This document shows positions 1-7,435 of a stretch of 28,174 nt of DNA, piece after piece. A model generated the notes under the pieces. That model saw only the letters and a list, made by a program, of their open reading frames with translations. It searched no databases and had not been told where the DNA came from. Positions within the stretch are counted from its first letter, which is position 1. Each line of letters opens with the position of its first letter. The stretch spans positions 1-28,174 of the forward strand of contig URJE01000011.1 of assembly GCA_900547965.1 (NCBI GenBank), read 5' to 3'. Position numbers and translations under genes: made by a program. The DNA is from an uncultured Eggerthella sp. GTDB lineage: Bacteria > Actinomycetota > Coriobacteriia > Coriobacteriales > Eggerthellaceae.

Positions 1-1185
1 GGTGCGGCCAACCGCAAGGCCAGAGCCGTTGAGCGTGTGAACAAGGCGCGAGCCCTTGAAGTTTTCGGGATCGCGATACTTGATGTTGGCGCGACGTGCC
101 TGGAAGTCCTCGCAGTTGGAGCAAGAGGAGATTTCCTTGTAGGCGTTGTAGGAAGGCAGCCAAACCTCCAGGTCGTAGGTCTTAGCTGCGGAGAATCCGA
201 TGTCGCCCGTGCAAAGGCTGATTACGCGATAAGGCAAGCCCAGAAGCTGCAGGATGTTCTCGGCATCGGCAACCATGGATTCCAGATCGTCGTAGCTTTC
301 TTCAGGCTTTGCGTACTTGACCATTTCCACCTTATCGAACTGGTGCACGCGAATAAGGCCGCGGGTGTCGCGTCCAGCGGAACCAGCCTCTTCACGGAAG
401 CAAGGCGTGAAGGCGCAGTACTTAAGGGGCAATTCGCTTGCCTCAAGCACTTCGCCGGAATGGATATTGGTAAGCTGCACCTCTGCGGTGGGAATGAGGT
501 ACATGCCTTCGCGGGTTTTGAACAGGTCGTCTTCAAACTTAGGAAGCTGGCCGGTGCCGGTAAGCGTGGTGGCGTTGGCCATAGCCGGGCACCACCATTC
601 CTTGTAACCACGGGAGGTATGCGTGTCGGCCATGAAATTGATGAGCGCGCGCTCGAGACGAGCACCTAAGCCGCCCAGCAGCACAAAGCGGCTACCTGCA
701 AGCTTTACGGCACGCTCAGCGTCGATGATGCCAAGCTCTGCACCCAAGTCCCAATGAGGCTTCATCTCGAAGCCTTCAGCCTCGAAGTTGCGCGGGGTGC
801 CCCAACGGCGAACTTCGGGGTTGTCGTCTTCGTCCTTGCCAACTGGAGTAGAATCAGCCGGCATGTTCGGCGTGGACATGAGCATATCGCGCAGGCCTTC
901 GTCGGCTGCAGCGCGTTCGGCGCTGAACTGAGCGATCTGGTTTTTGAGCTCGGAAACCTCGGCCTTTGCAGCCTCGGCTTCTTCCTTCTTGCCTTCGCCC
1001 ATCAACTTGCCGATGGACTTGGAGATAGCGTTGCGCTTTGCCTGAAGCTCTTCTTCCTTAGCAATTGAAGCACGACGTGACTCGTCCAATTCCTGGAAGC
1101 GCGCGGAATCCCACGTATGATTGCGATTCTGCATCGCAGTAGCGACTTCATCAAGATGTTCGCGGACGAACCGAATGTCTAGCAT
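1..1185 (-). CDS. serS: Seryl-tRNA synthetase, partial (C-terminus beyond window)
   Basis: Class II aminoacyl-tRNA synthetase that charges tRNA-Ser in the cytoplasm. The ATG at 1185-1183 opens a frame that reads without a stop to base 1 (395 codons). Family members are about 425 residues, so roughly the last 30 are missing. The N-terminus MLDIRFVREHLDEV is typical and is followed by a long helical arm rich in Glu, Lys and Ala (the tRNA-binding coiled coil). Motif 2 reads CFREEAGSAGRDTRGLIR. Motif 3 reads HTLNGSGLAVGRT, right at the window edge. A GAAAGGG-like ribosome binding site lies just upstream of the start. The gene is divergent from the small membrane protein at 1317. I see no T-box-like leader in the 130-bp gap. 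The identification is secure; only the end is unseen. Confidence 0.96.
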   Translation of the reverse strand, partial: MLDIRFVREHLDEVATAMQNRNHTWDSARFQELDESRRASIAKEEELQAKRNAISKSIGKLMGEGKKEEAEAAKAEVSELKNQIAQFSAERAAADEGLRDMLMSTPNMPADSTPVGKDEDDNPEVRRWGTPRNFEAEGFEMKPHWDLGAELGIIDAERAVKLAGSRFVLLGGLGARLERALINFMADTHTSRGYKEWWCPAMANATTLTGTGQLPKFEDDLFKTREGMYLIPTAEVQLTNIHSGEVLEASELPLKYCAFTPCFREEAGSAGRDTRGLIRVHQFDKVEMVKYAKPEESYDDLESMVADAENILQLLGLPYRVISLCTGDIGFSAAKTYDLEVWLPSYNAYKEISSCSNCEDFQARRANIKYRDPENFKGSRLVHTLNGSGLAVGRT

Positions 1186-1316
1186 GACTGCCCTTTCGAC
1201 GTGCTTTATACGGTATGTTTCCGTTTGAAAACAGTAGCGCTAGTATACTCTTATTCACCTAGCACGCGCAGGCGGCTTACCCGTTCGCGCAATGAACAAA
1301 TCCGTGAGAGGAACCC

Positions 1317-1496
1317 ATGGACTTCGCCGAGCTCTATCATTTCCTGTTTGAAACCATCGAAGGCATCGGCTGCCTTATTGTGGCATGCCTGGTTCTTACC
1401 ACCATCATTGCGGCCATTTTGGAATACCGCACGCGCAAAGCCTTCAAAGATCGCGGCGAAAAAAACGAAGACGATTGGGAGTTCGAGGACAAATAG
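1317..1496 (+). CDS. Small single-span membrane protein, 59 aa
   Basis: I do not recognise a family. The 59-residue product starts MDFAELYHFLFETIEG, has one hydrophobic helix at about residues 17-35 (IGCLIVACLVLTTIIAAIL), and then a charged tail (EYRTRKAFKDRGEKNEDDWEFEDK at 36-59, shown here only as its character: basic first, then strongly acidic). This suggests one membrane span, probably with a cytoplasmic C-terminus. The ATG is preceded by GAGAGG at good spacing. A TATACT at 1244-1249 could be a -10 box, but I find no convincing -35 at the right distance. It is divergent from serS and converges on the MFS gene. The start, ribosome binding site and protein-like composition support a real gene; function is unknown. 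Confidence 0.7.
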   Translation: MDFAELYHFLFETIEGIGCLIVACLVLTTIIAAILEYRTRKAFKDRGEKNEDDWEFEDK

Positions 1497-1542
1497 CCCC
1501 AGCGCTCAGCGCCGCTGCGCTCGCCCCTCGCCGCGCTTCAGA

Positions 1543-2775
1543 TTAGCTATCTCCCAACATGGGCGGCATAGCGCGCAGGAACAAGTACCCAACGATGAAC
1601 AGCAGGGCAATGGAAAGCACGCCCAGCGAAGAGCTTCCCGTTAGCTGGGTAAAGGCGCTTACCAGGAAGGTGCCCATAACAGCAGCGTACTTGCCGAAGA
1701 TATCGAAGAACCCGTAGTACTCGTTGGCGCGCTCCTTCGGAATGAGCTTGCCGTATTCCGAACGCGAAAGCGCTTGGATACCGCCCTGGAACAAGCCAAC
1801 GCAAATTGCCAAGATCCAGAATTCCACCGCACTCTTCAAGAAGAATGCCGCGAATAAAACGATAAAGAAGTATGCAAGTACGCCTACCTTCAGCATGCGC
1901 TTGGTTCCAAAGCGTTTCGCCAAGTTGCCATAAGCGATTGCGGAAGGAAACGCCACAAACTGGGTTACCAGCAACGCCAACACCAGCTGCGTCGAGTCGA
2001 TACCCAGATCGGTGCCGTAGCTGGTGGACATCTTGATTACCGTATGCACGCCATCGATGTAGAAGAAAAACGCCAGCATGAAGAACAGCAGGCGCTTGTC
2101 CCTCATGATGCTCTTCACCGTTCCCTTCAACCCTGAAATAGTGGTGCGCAGCACATGGTCGGAGCGCTTTTTGCCGTGCAGCTGCTTCACGTTCTTGGCA
2201 ACCGGAACCGTAAAGATCACCCACCACACTGCGGTGATGATGAACGCGATTTTCATGCCAAGCTTCGCATCGATGCCGAAACTCGATCCTCCCAAAACCA
2301 CCGCCAAACACGCTATGAACGGGATGCAGGAACCGATGTAGCCCCAGGCGTAGCCGTGGGAAGAAACCTTGTCATAGCGCTCTTCAGTGGTGGCATCTAC
2401 CAGGAAGGCATCGTAGAACACCATTGAGCCATTCAGCATAATGGCGGCAATCACATATACGACCAGGAAAGCAAGCGCATGTTCGGGTACGCCCAATGCG
2501 GCACAGGCAACCGCGCCGGTGCCCGCAAAGCCAACCAGGAACTTCTTCTTGTTGCCAGCCAAATCGGCAAGGCTTCCCAGCACGGGCATAAGCAAGGCAA
2601 GAACCAATGAGGCAACCGTTTCGGCATAGCCCCAAGCAACAACCACAGAAGAACCAGGGTCGGCGATGGAGGCAAAGTACACGGGGATCAGCGCCGTGGA
2701 AAGCATGACGAAGGCCGAATTACCCACATCGTAAAGAACCCAACTCAGCTCTTTTTTAGTGAGCCCAAAAGCCAT
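1543..2775 (-). CDS. MFS transporter, UMF1 type
   Basis: Polytopic membrane transporter of the major facilitator superfamily, closest by motif to the UMF1 group (bacterial relatives of the yeast vacuolar effluxer Atg22). The substrate cannot be told. The 410-residue protein has about 12 hydrophobic segments. The UMF1-like N-terminal signature WVLYDVGNSAF is at residues 12-22, and a charged loop follows the second helix (GSLADLAGNKKKF), in the place of MFS motif A. I chose the ATG at 2775 because AAAGGG precedes it by eight bases and the protein begins MAFGLTKKELSW. A longer 436-residue reading has no better signal. The gene is divergent from the phospholipase C-like gene at 2896 and converges on the small membrane protein, with no clear terminator in the 46-bp gap. 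Confidence 0.85.
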   Translation of the reverse strand: MAFGLTKKELSWVLYDVGNSAFVMLSTALIPVYFASIADPGSSVVVAWGYAETVASLVLALLMPVLGSLADLAGNKKKFLVGFAGTGAVACAALGVPEHALAFLVVYVIAAIMLNGSMVFYDAFLVDATTEERYDKVSSHGYAWGYIGSCIPFIACLAVVLGGSSFGIDAKLGMKIAFIITAVWWVIFTVPVAKNVKQLHGKKRSDHVLRTTISGLKGTVKSIMRDKRLLFFMLAFFFYIDGVHTVIKMSTSYGTDLGIDSTQLVLALLVTQFVAFPSAIAYGNLAKRFGTKRMLKVGVLAYFFIVLFAAFFLKSAVEFWILAICVGLFQGGIQALSRSEYGKLIPKERANEYYGFFDIFGKYAAVMGTFLVSAFTQLTGSSSLGVLSIALLFIVGYLFLRAMPPMLGDS

Positions 2776-2856
2776 AATCGTTACCCTTTCGTCCTTGAAC
2801 GCACGCCCGTTTGGACGCATCATAAAACGCACACCAGTATACGGTGCATGCATATG

Positions 2857-2873
2857 GGATATCTAAAATATCC
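2857..2873. repeat. Short palindrome between divergent genes
   Basis: GGATAT-CTAAA-ATATCC lies 22 bases upstream of the phospholipase C-like ATG and 81 bases upstream of the MFS start. A second palindrome, TGCATGCA, is at 2845-2852. The position between divergent genes would suit an operator, but no regulator is encoded nearby and no known operator is recognised. Confidence 0.3.
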
Positions 2874-2895
2874 GTAAAGAAACGAAGGGGCGCAT

Positions 2896-3834
2896 ATGCC
2901 AGCGATTATCACTCACGACCAGTTCGGTCGCAAAGCTCTTGTTAAAGCGGCTGCCGACGTTGTTTCCAATGAGCGCGAGCGCAATGCCTTTTTGCTGGGA
3001 AACCAGGGGCCTGACCCGCTGTTTTACTGCGTAGCCAACCCCACTACCGCCAAATACCACGAGCTGGGAAACCTGATGCATCACACCGATCCCAGCGCGT
3101 TGCTGTTCTCGCTCGCCCAAAGCCTGGTATACCTGCCAGAAGCCGCTCATCCTTTGGCGAAGGCCTATATCGCAGGATTTCTTTGCCACTACTTGCTCGA
3201 CCGAGCCGAGCATCCTCTGGTGTACGCGCAGCAGTATGCTCTGTGCGATGCCGGCATCGACGGACTGAGCGGCAAAGACGGATCAGAAGTGCACGCCATC
3301 ATCGAAAGCGATTTGGATGAAATGGTGCTCTGGACCTGCGAGGGTAAAACCGTTGCCTCGTTCAGCCCACACAAGGAAATCCTGAAAGCCGACAGACAGA
3401 CGCTCGCCATCATCTCCTACCTGGTTAGCATGGCGGTACATGATGCCTACGGCAAAGAGGTGAGCCCCGATTTGTTCACGAAAAGCGTCTTGGGATTCCG
3501 CCGCATCCAGCACGTGTTCCATTCGCCGCGCGGCATTAAGCGCACCGCACTGGGTAATATCGAGCGCAAGTTCCGCAAGCATTCGTTCGTGCAGGCCATG
3601 AGCCACCGCGCCGTTGAGCTGACCGTCAGTGAATTCGACAACCATCAGCGCGCCGCATGGATCAACCCCTTCACGAAAACGGTGAGCACCGCCAGCTTCC
3701 AGGACCTGTTCAACCAGGCACTTGAGCAGGCAACCGAATACATTCCCCAGATTGTTTCCGGCAACTTCACCATGGAACAAGCCCGCGAGCTTACGCAGGG
3801 GCTGAATTTTTCGGGGGAACTGGTAGAGCGCTAA
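2896..3834 (+). CDS. Zinc-dependent phospholipase C-family protein
   Basis: A 312-residue protein that resembles the zinc-dependent phospholipase C / S1-P1 nuclease-like fold (Zn_dep_PLPC). These all-helical enzymes bind zinc through spread His and Asp residues. Visible candidates are H7 (IITHDQFG), the block GNQGPDPLFY at 35-44, HELGNLMHH at 55-63, and HYLLDRAEH at 98-106, which supplies H98, D102 and H106. I see no signal peptide, so this member is probably cytoplasmic, unlike secreted clostridial alpha-toxin; a housekeeping or lipid-related hydrolase is more likely than a toxin. The start has GAAGGGG seven bases upstream. The gene converges on the kinase gene, with only 25 bp between stops. 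The family call is fairly sure; the substrate is unknown. Confidence 0.78.
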   Translation: MPAIITHDQFGRKALVKAAADVVSNERERNAFLLGNQGPDPLFYCVANPTTAKYHELGNLMHHTDPSALLFSLAQSLVYLPEAAHPLAKAYIAGFLCHYLLDRAEHPLVYAQQYALCDAGIDGLSGKDGSEVHAIIESDLDEMVLWTCEGKTVASFSPHKEILKADRQTLAIISYLVSMAVHDAYGKEVSPDLFTKSVLGFRRIQHVFHSPRGIKRTALGNIERKFRKHSFVQAMSHRAVELTVSEFDNHQRAAWINPFTKTVSTASFQDLFNQALEQATEYIPQIVSGNFTMEQARELTQGLNFSGELVER

Positions 3835-3859
3835 CGTGGATGGGGGTGAGCCATATCCG

Positions 3860-5839
3860 CTACTCCCCTTCATCAACGAAGGCACGCGAAGGCGCAGCGG
3901 TGCAGGTGAGCGCTATGGCAACCACCAAAGCGGCAATTACCGGCACCAGGGCAAGCGGGTTGGCAAGCAAGGTGGTTCCTGCCGAATCGGCCAACGACCC
4001 GGCCACTATGGCACCGATTTCCAGTGCCCCGGCAAGTATCATGCCCAACGAGCATAGCAAGCGATTGCCCGTACCGCACAAAGCCGACGAAACTGCGGCA
4101 GCAGCAACCCAAGCCGCCAAGGTTATCCACGTCGAAGGCAACACGAGCAAAGCAGCAACCAGGTCTTGGACGTTGCTGGCAAGGGGAATCAGGGCGTAGG
4201 AAACCGCATCCCAACCCGAAAGAGTATGCGACCCCAAGCCTGAAAGCGTTAGGGCAAGAACGCCTGCGAACAGCGCAGTTGCCGCCGCATCACGAGGGCG
4301 CAGCAAATAACCAGCCGCAAAAGGAGCAAGCGGCGCAAATCCAAACGACCCGATAAGCGCGGGAAGCAAACCGACGTTAGCCGCTTCATGCGAATGACGA
4401 GCAGCAAAGTACCACCAGCATGCCGCCGCGGCCATAAAGGCCACGCCCAGAACCGGAGAGCCGAATACGCATAGCGAAACTCCCAGCGCTTCGCAGGCAA
4501 ACAGCGCGCCAACGGAAGGCGACAAGGCGGAAAGCAAAGCAAACGCCGCCAAAACGCCCCACGATATGGGATTGCTCCACGTATCGGGAGCCGCAACGGA
4601 ATTGAGCGTCAAGAAGCCCAGAACCGCTGCGCTCGCTGCCGCCCATACGCGGGCAAACACCGATTTCATACGTCGCGTGGGACGCCACGGCTCACGCGGC
4701 TCTTCGGGCAACTCCGGCTCGTATTCGCCGGCTTCCTCTTCTACGGTTTCTTCAAGCTCGTTTCCTACCAGGCGCTTTAGCTTGTTGGCACCTTTACGCG
4801 GCCCTCCCAAACAAGGCTGCATTTGATCGGCGAACTCTTTTATCGACGCATACCGCTCATCGGGGTCGGGCGAAAGGGCGCAGAACATCACATCGTCTAT
4901 TGCAGGGTCGAGCCCCTCCATGCACAGGGAGGGAATCACCAGTTCAGCGTCGTAGATTGCATCTTCAGCTTCAGGAATGCTGTTGGCCAAAAACGGATTG
5001 GCACCCGAGATCATTTCATAAGCCAAGCTGGCAAGGGCCCATTCGTCGCAGCGCTCGCTTAGGTTGCGCTGCTCCATCTGCTCGGGCGGCATATAGCCAA
5101 TAGTGCCGCCTTCAGCAGCACCATAGCCGGCCTCCCCCGCCAAGCGCGCCAGGCCAAAATCGGTAACTTTCACGTGCCCTTGCTTGTCGATCAGCACATT
5201 TTCGGGCTTGATGTCGAGATGGAGCACTTGATGGGCATGAGCAACCTGAAGCGCTTTTGCCACCGCCTTGAATACAGCGGAAACAATGTCGGGATCCACT
5301 TCGTCGGGATACGCGTGCAGCACTTCGGCAAGAGTCATGCCATCGACATACTCCAAGATGAGGTACGCCATACCATCTTGCACTTCGAAGTCGTACACCT
5401 GAACGATGGAAGAATCCGAAAGCTTTGCTGCAGTACGAGCCTCTTCCAACCCAGGCACCGCAGAAGTGTCGATGGCGCCCTTCCCCAAAAGAATGCTTCC
5501 GCCCTCGGGGAACATTTCAGAAGCCTCTTCAAGGGGCATGCACTTGATGGCAACTCGGCGCTGAATGCGCGTGTCCCACGCAACCTTCACCGAGGCAAAG
5601 CCGCCATGGCCAGCCTCCCCTTCCAGGCGATAGCGCCCCAACAGGAGGTTCCCCTGGTTGGGCGGCTGTTCGATGTTCTCCGTCGGCTCGCCGTACGACG
5701 ATTGGTCATCGTACGGCAGTTCGCCGGCATCCGCGGCGGCGTTCGCAGTATCGGCGCTTAAGGGCGCAGAAAGCCGGGCTGGCAGGGTGAGCCAGCCAAC
5801 GCGGCGTGTTTCTGGTGTTTTACCCTCAGGCTTGTGCAA
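3860..5839 (-). CDS. Ser/Thr protein kinase with multi-span membrane C-terminus
   Basis: A 659-residue Hanks-type kinase fused to a large membrane region. Residues 1-65 are a low-complexity leader. The kinase domain runs from about 68 to 340: glycine loop GEAGHGGFASV (74-84), catalytic VAIK with K99, alpha-C Glu in LEEARTA (about 131-137), catalytic loop HLDIKPEN (207-214, D209), DFG (227-229) and GYMPPEQ (248-254) for the usual APE motif. HLD replaces HRD, so this is a non-RD kinase. An acidic linker follows (about 361-385), then about eight or nine hydrophobic segments from 396 to 650, with no PASTA or other known sensor domain. Translation most likely starts at TTG 5839-5837, four bases past the larC-like stop, with AAGGAA upstream inside that gene. 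It is therefore probably coupled to the lar-like genes. Phosphorylation targets are unknown. Confidence 0.88.
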   Translation of the reverse strand: MHKPEGKTPETRRVGWLTLPARLSAPLSADTANAAADAGELPYDDQSSYGEPTENIEQPPNQGNLLLGRYRLEGEAGHGGFASVKVAWDTRIQRRVAIKCMPLEEASEMFPEGGSILLGKGAIDTSAVPGLEEARTAAKLSDSSIVQVYDFEVQDGMAYLILEYVDGMTLAEVLHAYPDEVDPDIVSAVFKAVAKALQVAHAHQVLHLDIKPENVLIDKQGHVKVTDFGLARLAGEAGYGAAEGGTIGYMPPEQMEQRNLSERCDEWALASLAYEMISGANPFLANSIPEAEDAIYDAELVIPSLCMEGLDPAIDDVMFCALSPDPDERYASIKEFADQMQPCLGGPRKGANKLKRLVGNELEETVEEEAGEYEPELPEEPREPWRPTRRMKSVFARVWAAASAAVLGFLTLNSVAAPDTWSNPISWGVLAAFALLSALSPSVGALFACEALGVSLCVFGSPVLGVAFMAAAACWWYFAARHSHEAANVGLLPALIGSFGFAPLAPFAAGYLLRPRDAAATALFAGVLALTLSGLGSHTLSGWDAVSYALIPLASNVQDLVAALLVLPSTWITLAAWVAAAAVSSALCGTGNRLLCSLGMILAGALEIGAIVAGSLADSAGTTLLANPLALVPVIAALVVAIALTCTAAPSRAFVDEGE

Positions 5840-5843
5840 ACGG

Positions 5844-6392
5844 CTATTCCTTGAAGTTCTTCACAAAATGCTTAATTAAGGCGGCAGACGTTGGCGTGCA
5901 ACGTTCGCCTCCCATACGCGGCTCAGCGAGCGGCATACCCTCTAGGATAGCGGCAGTTGCGGGCGCGGGCAGCGAAAGCACACCATGAGCGCATTCAATT
6001 TCGCCTTCACCGGGCTGAACGGAGGTTGCCACAACCTCTTCGGGAGCAAGCACGTAGAATTCGGCGCAGATAGCCAACGCGTTGCGGATGCCGCCCGCCT
6101 TCCCCACTTCATGGAAATGGGTCTGGGACACGTCGCACCCATGAACCTTCGCCTCGGCTGCCGCAAGAATGGCATACACGCTGCGCAAATCGGATTTTAC
6201 CTGTTCAGGAGCGTCAAGCGCATCGATGGTTTCGTTAATCTCGCCGATGTCATGATGGTGCTTTTCAGGCACTTCGGCGCGTTCGATAATCTCGTAGAAG
6301 CGCTTGTGCTGCGCTTCGTCCATTGCGTTAAAGAGGGTGTCGAAGATCTGGCCGCGCGTGGCGTTTTCGGTAAAGTCGAAGGAAAGCACCAT
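5844..6392 (-). CDS. Short LarC-like protein (LarC1 region only)
   Basis: LarC is the CTP-dependent nickel insertase that completes the nickel-pincer nucleotide cofactor of lactate racemase-type enzymes. This 182-residue protein matches only the middle of LarC1: HHHDIGEI at 45-52, AEAKVHG, THFHEVG, then CAHGVLSLPAPATAAILEG and CTPTSAALI close to the end. Two parts are missing. The usual N-terminal FDCFSGISGDM-type motif is replaced by SFDFTENATRGQ, and the whole second half (LarC2) is absent, because the frame stops and the kinase gene starts four bases later. The residues after HFHEVG (KAGGIRNALA) also differ from the usual AVDSIVD. The gene is nine bases after larB, and its GGAG site overlaps the larB stop. 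It could be a diverged or repurposed LarC rather than an active insertase. Confidence 0.75.
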   Translation of the reverse strand: MVLSFDFTENATRGQIFDTLFNAMDEAQHKRFYEIIERAEVPEKHHHDIGEINETIDALDAPEQVKSDLRSVYAILAAAEAKVHGCDVSQTHFHEVGKAGGIRNALAICAEFYVLAPEEVVATSVQPGEGEIECAHGVLSLPAPATAAILEGMPLAEPRMGGERCTPTSAALIKHFVKNFKE

Positions 6393-6401
6393 ATTCGCTC
6401 C

Positions 6402-7178
6402 TTACTGCTGTGCGGGCTCTGTGCCCGGAAGATGATTGATGAGATGGGCTTGGAAACCGGCGCCGAAGCCGTTGTCGATGTTAACAACGCTTGTTCCGCT
6501 TGCACAGGAATTGAGCATGGAAAGCAGAGCCGACAAACCACCGAATGAAGCCCCATAGCCCACACTAGTGGGAACCGCGATAACGGGACATGAAGCCATG
6601 CCGCCTACCACGCTGGCAAGGGCGCCTTCCATGCCGGCAACAGTGATAATAACCTGCGCCTGCATGATGTCGTCCATGTGTGCAAGCAAGCGATGAAGCC
6701 CCGCGACACCCACATCGTAGAGACGCTGCACCCTATTGCCCAGCGCTTCGGCGGTAAGCGCCGCTTCCTCGGCAGCATACATATCGCTCGTACCAGCAGC
6801 GGCCACCACGATAGTACCGTTGCCTGTCGGCTCGGGCATGCGTCCAACCAACCCCACGCGTGGAATATCGTAGTGGGTGAATTCATAAGCGAAATGCTTG
6901 GCCATAAGGGTTACCGCTTCGGGCTTCATGCGGGTGATAAGCACCGTTTTGGCGCCGCCCTGCTGTAGCGATTCCGCAATACCGCGAATCTGATCGGGCG
7001 TTTTCCCTTCACCATAGATAACTTCGGTGGCATTTTGGCGCAACGCGCGATGATGATCCACCTTGGCATAACCCAAGTCGGTGAAAGGCTCCTTCTTCAA
7101 GGAAAGCAACGCTTCTGCAGGCGTGGTTTCGCCAGCGGCAACGCTCTCTAAAAGCTTTTCTATTGCATCAGCTTCCAT
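6402..7178 (-). CDS. larB: LarB-like protein (nickel-pincer cofactor biosynthesis, PurE fold)
   Basis: LarB carboxylates and hydrolyses nicotinic acid adenine dinucleotide, the first step to the nickel-pincer nucleotide. The 258-residue protein has the N-terminal helical part with DHHRALRQNATEVIYGEGKT, then a PurE-like domain with DVGVAGLHRL, VAGMEGALASVVGG, PVIAVPTSVGYG and a VVNIDNGFGAG block near the end, all typical of LarB. I chose the ATG at 7178 (MEADAIEKLL) because GGAGGGG precedes it; the longer reading starts in repeat DNA. It heads a three-gene minus-strand operon with the short larC-like gene and the membrane kinase. No larA or larE is in the window, so the product may feed another pathway or partner genes may lie elsewhere. 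The family call is secure, the pathway less so. Confidence 0.88.
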   Translation of the reverse strand: MEADAIEKLLESVAAGETTPAEALLSLKKEPFTDLGYAKVDHHRALRQNATEVIYGEGKTPDQIRGIAESLQQGGAKTVLITRMKPEAVTLMAKHFAYEFTHYDIPRVGLVGRMPEPTGNGTIVVAAAGTSDMYAAEEAALTAEALGNRVQRLYDVGVAGLHRLLAHMDDIMQAQVIITVAGMEGALASVVGGMASCPVIAVPTSVGYGASFGGLSALLSMLNSCASGTSVVNIDNGFGAGFQAHLINHLPGTEPAQQ

Positions 7179-7197
7179 ACACCCCTCCAAACATAAG

Positions 7198-7231
7198 TGG
7201 AAGTACAGGGACAGACCCCATTTTCCCACTA
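7198..7231. repeat. REP-like imperfect palindrome in the larB leader
   Basis: GTGGAA...GGGACAGACCCC...TTTTCCCAC forms an imperfect palindrome 20 bases upstream of the larB start. It shares the GGGACAG / CCC / TTCCCAC words with the units at 9919-10018, 10153-10185, 26011-26034 and 26101-26132, so I treat it as one member of a dispersed family. Being in the transcribed leader it could fold in the mRNA. Confidence 0.6.
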
Positions 7232-7308
7232 ATTCATACGGTATAACAACGCATTGTAGTTCGTCTGCATGGTATCATAAGCAACGCCGCGTCACTAATT
7301 ATAAAAGC

Positions 7309-7435
7309 GGGGTACAAGGGCAAGCACCGTTTTCCACCTAGAGATGTCACGCAAAGAAAAGCCCTGCTTGTGATATTGGTCGCAAGCAGGGCTTTGTTTG
7401 TTAAGGGCGAAACGATACCTGTAACTATATTCCCG
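7309..7435. repeat. Composite repeat, copy 1 (flank - hairpin - flank)
   Basis: The left flank is a degenerate REP-like unit ending TTTTCCACCTA (7330-7340). It is followed by CGCAAAGAAAA, the hairpin at 7358-7395, and a right flank 7404-7435 that resembles the right flanks of the other copies (GATACCTGT...CTAT.TTCCC). The right edge touches the stop codon of the aldo/keto reductase gene (7438-7436). This is the most diverged of the three copies. Confidence 0.6.
7358..7395. terminator. Bidirectional rho-independent terminator
   Basis: A 15-bp stem AAAGCCCTGCTTGTG / CGCAAGCAGGGCTTT (one G-U pair) with the 8-base loop ATATTGGT. On the minus strand it is followed by TTTTCTTTGCG-like sequence, which suits termination after the aldo/keto reductase gene. 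The plus side is also T-rich (GTTTG). It is the core of composite copy 1. Confidence 0.8.

Noticed and set aside
2896..3834. Secreted alpha-toxin-like phospholipase
   Set aside because: No signal peptide and no C-terminal membrane-binding domain; only the zinc-PLC-like fold is supported.
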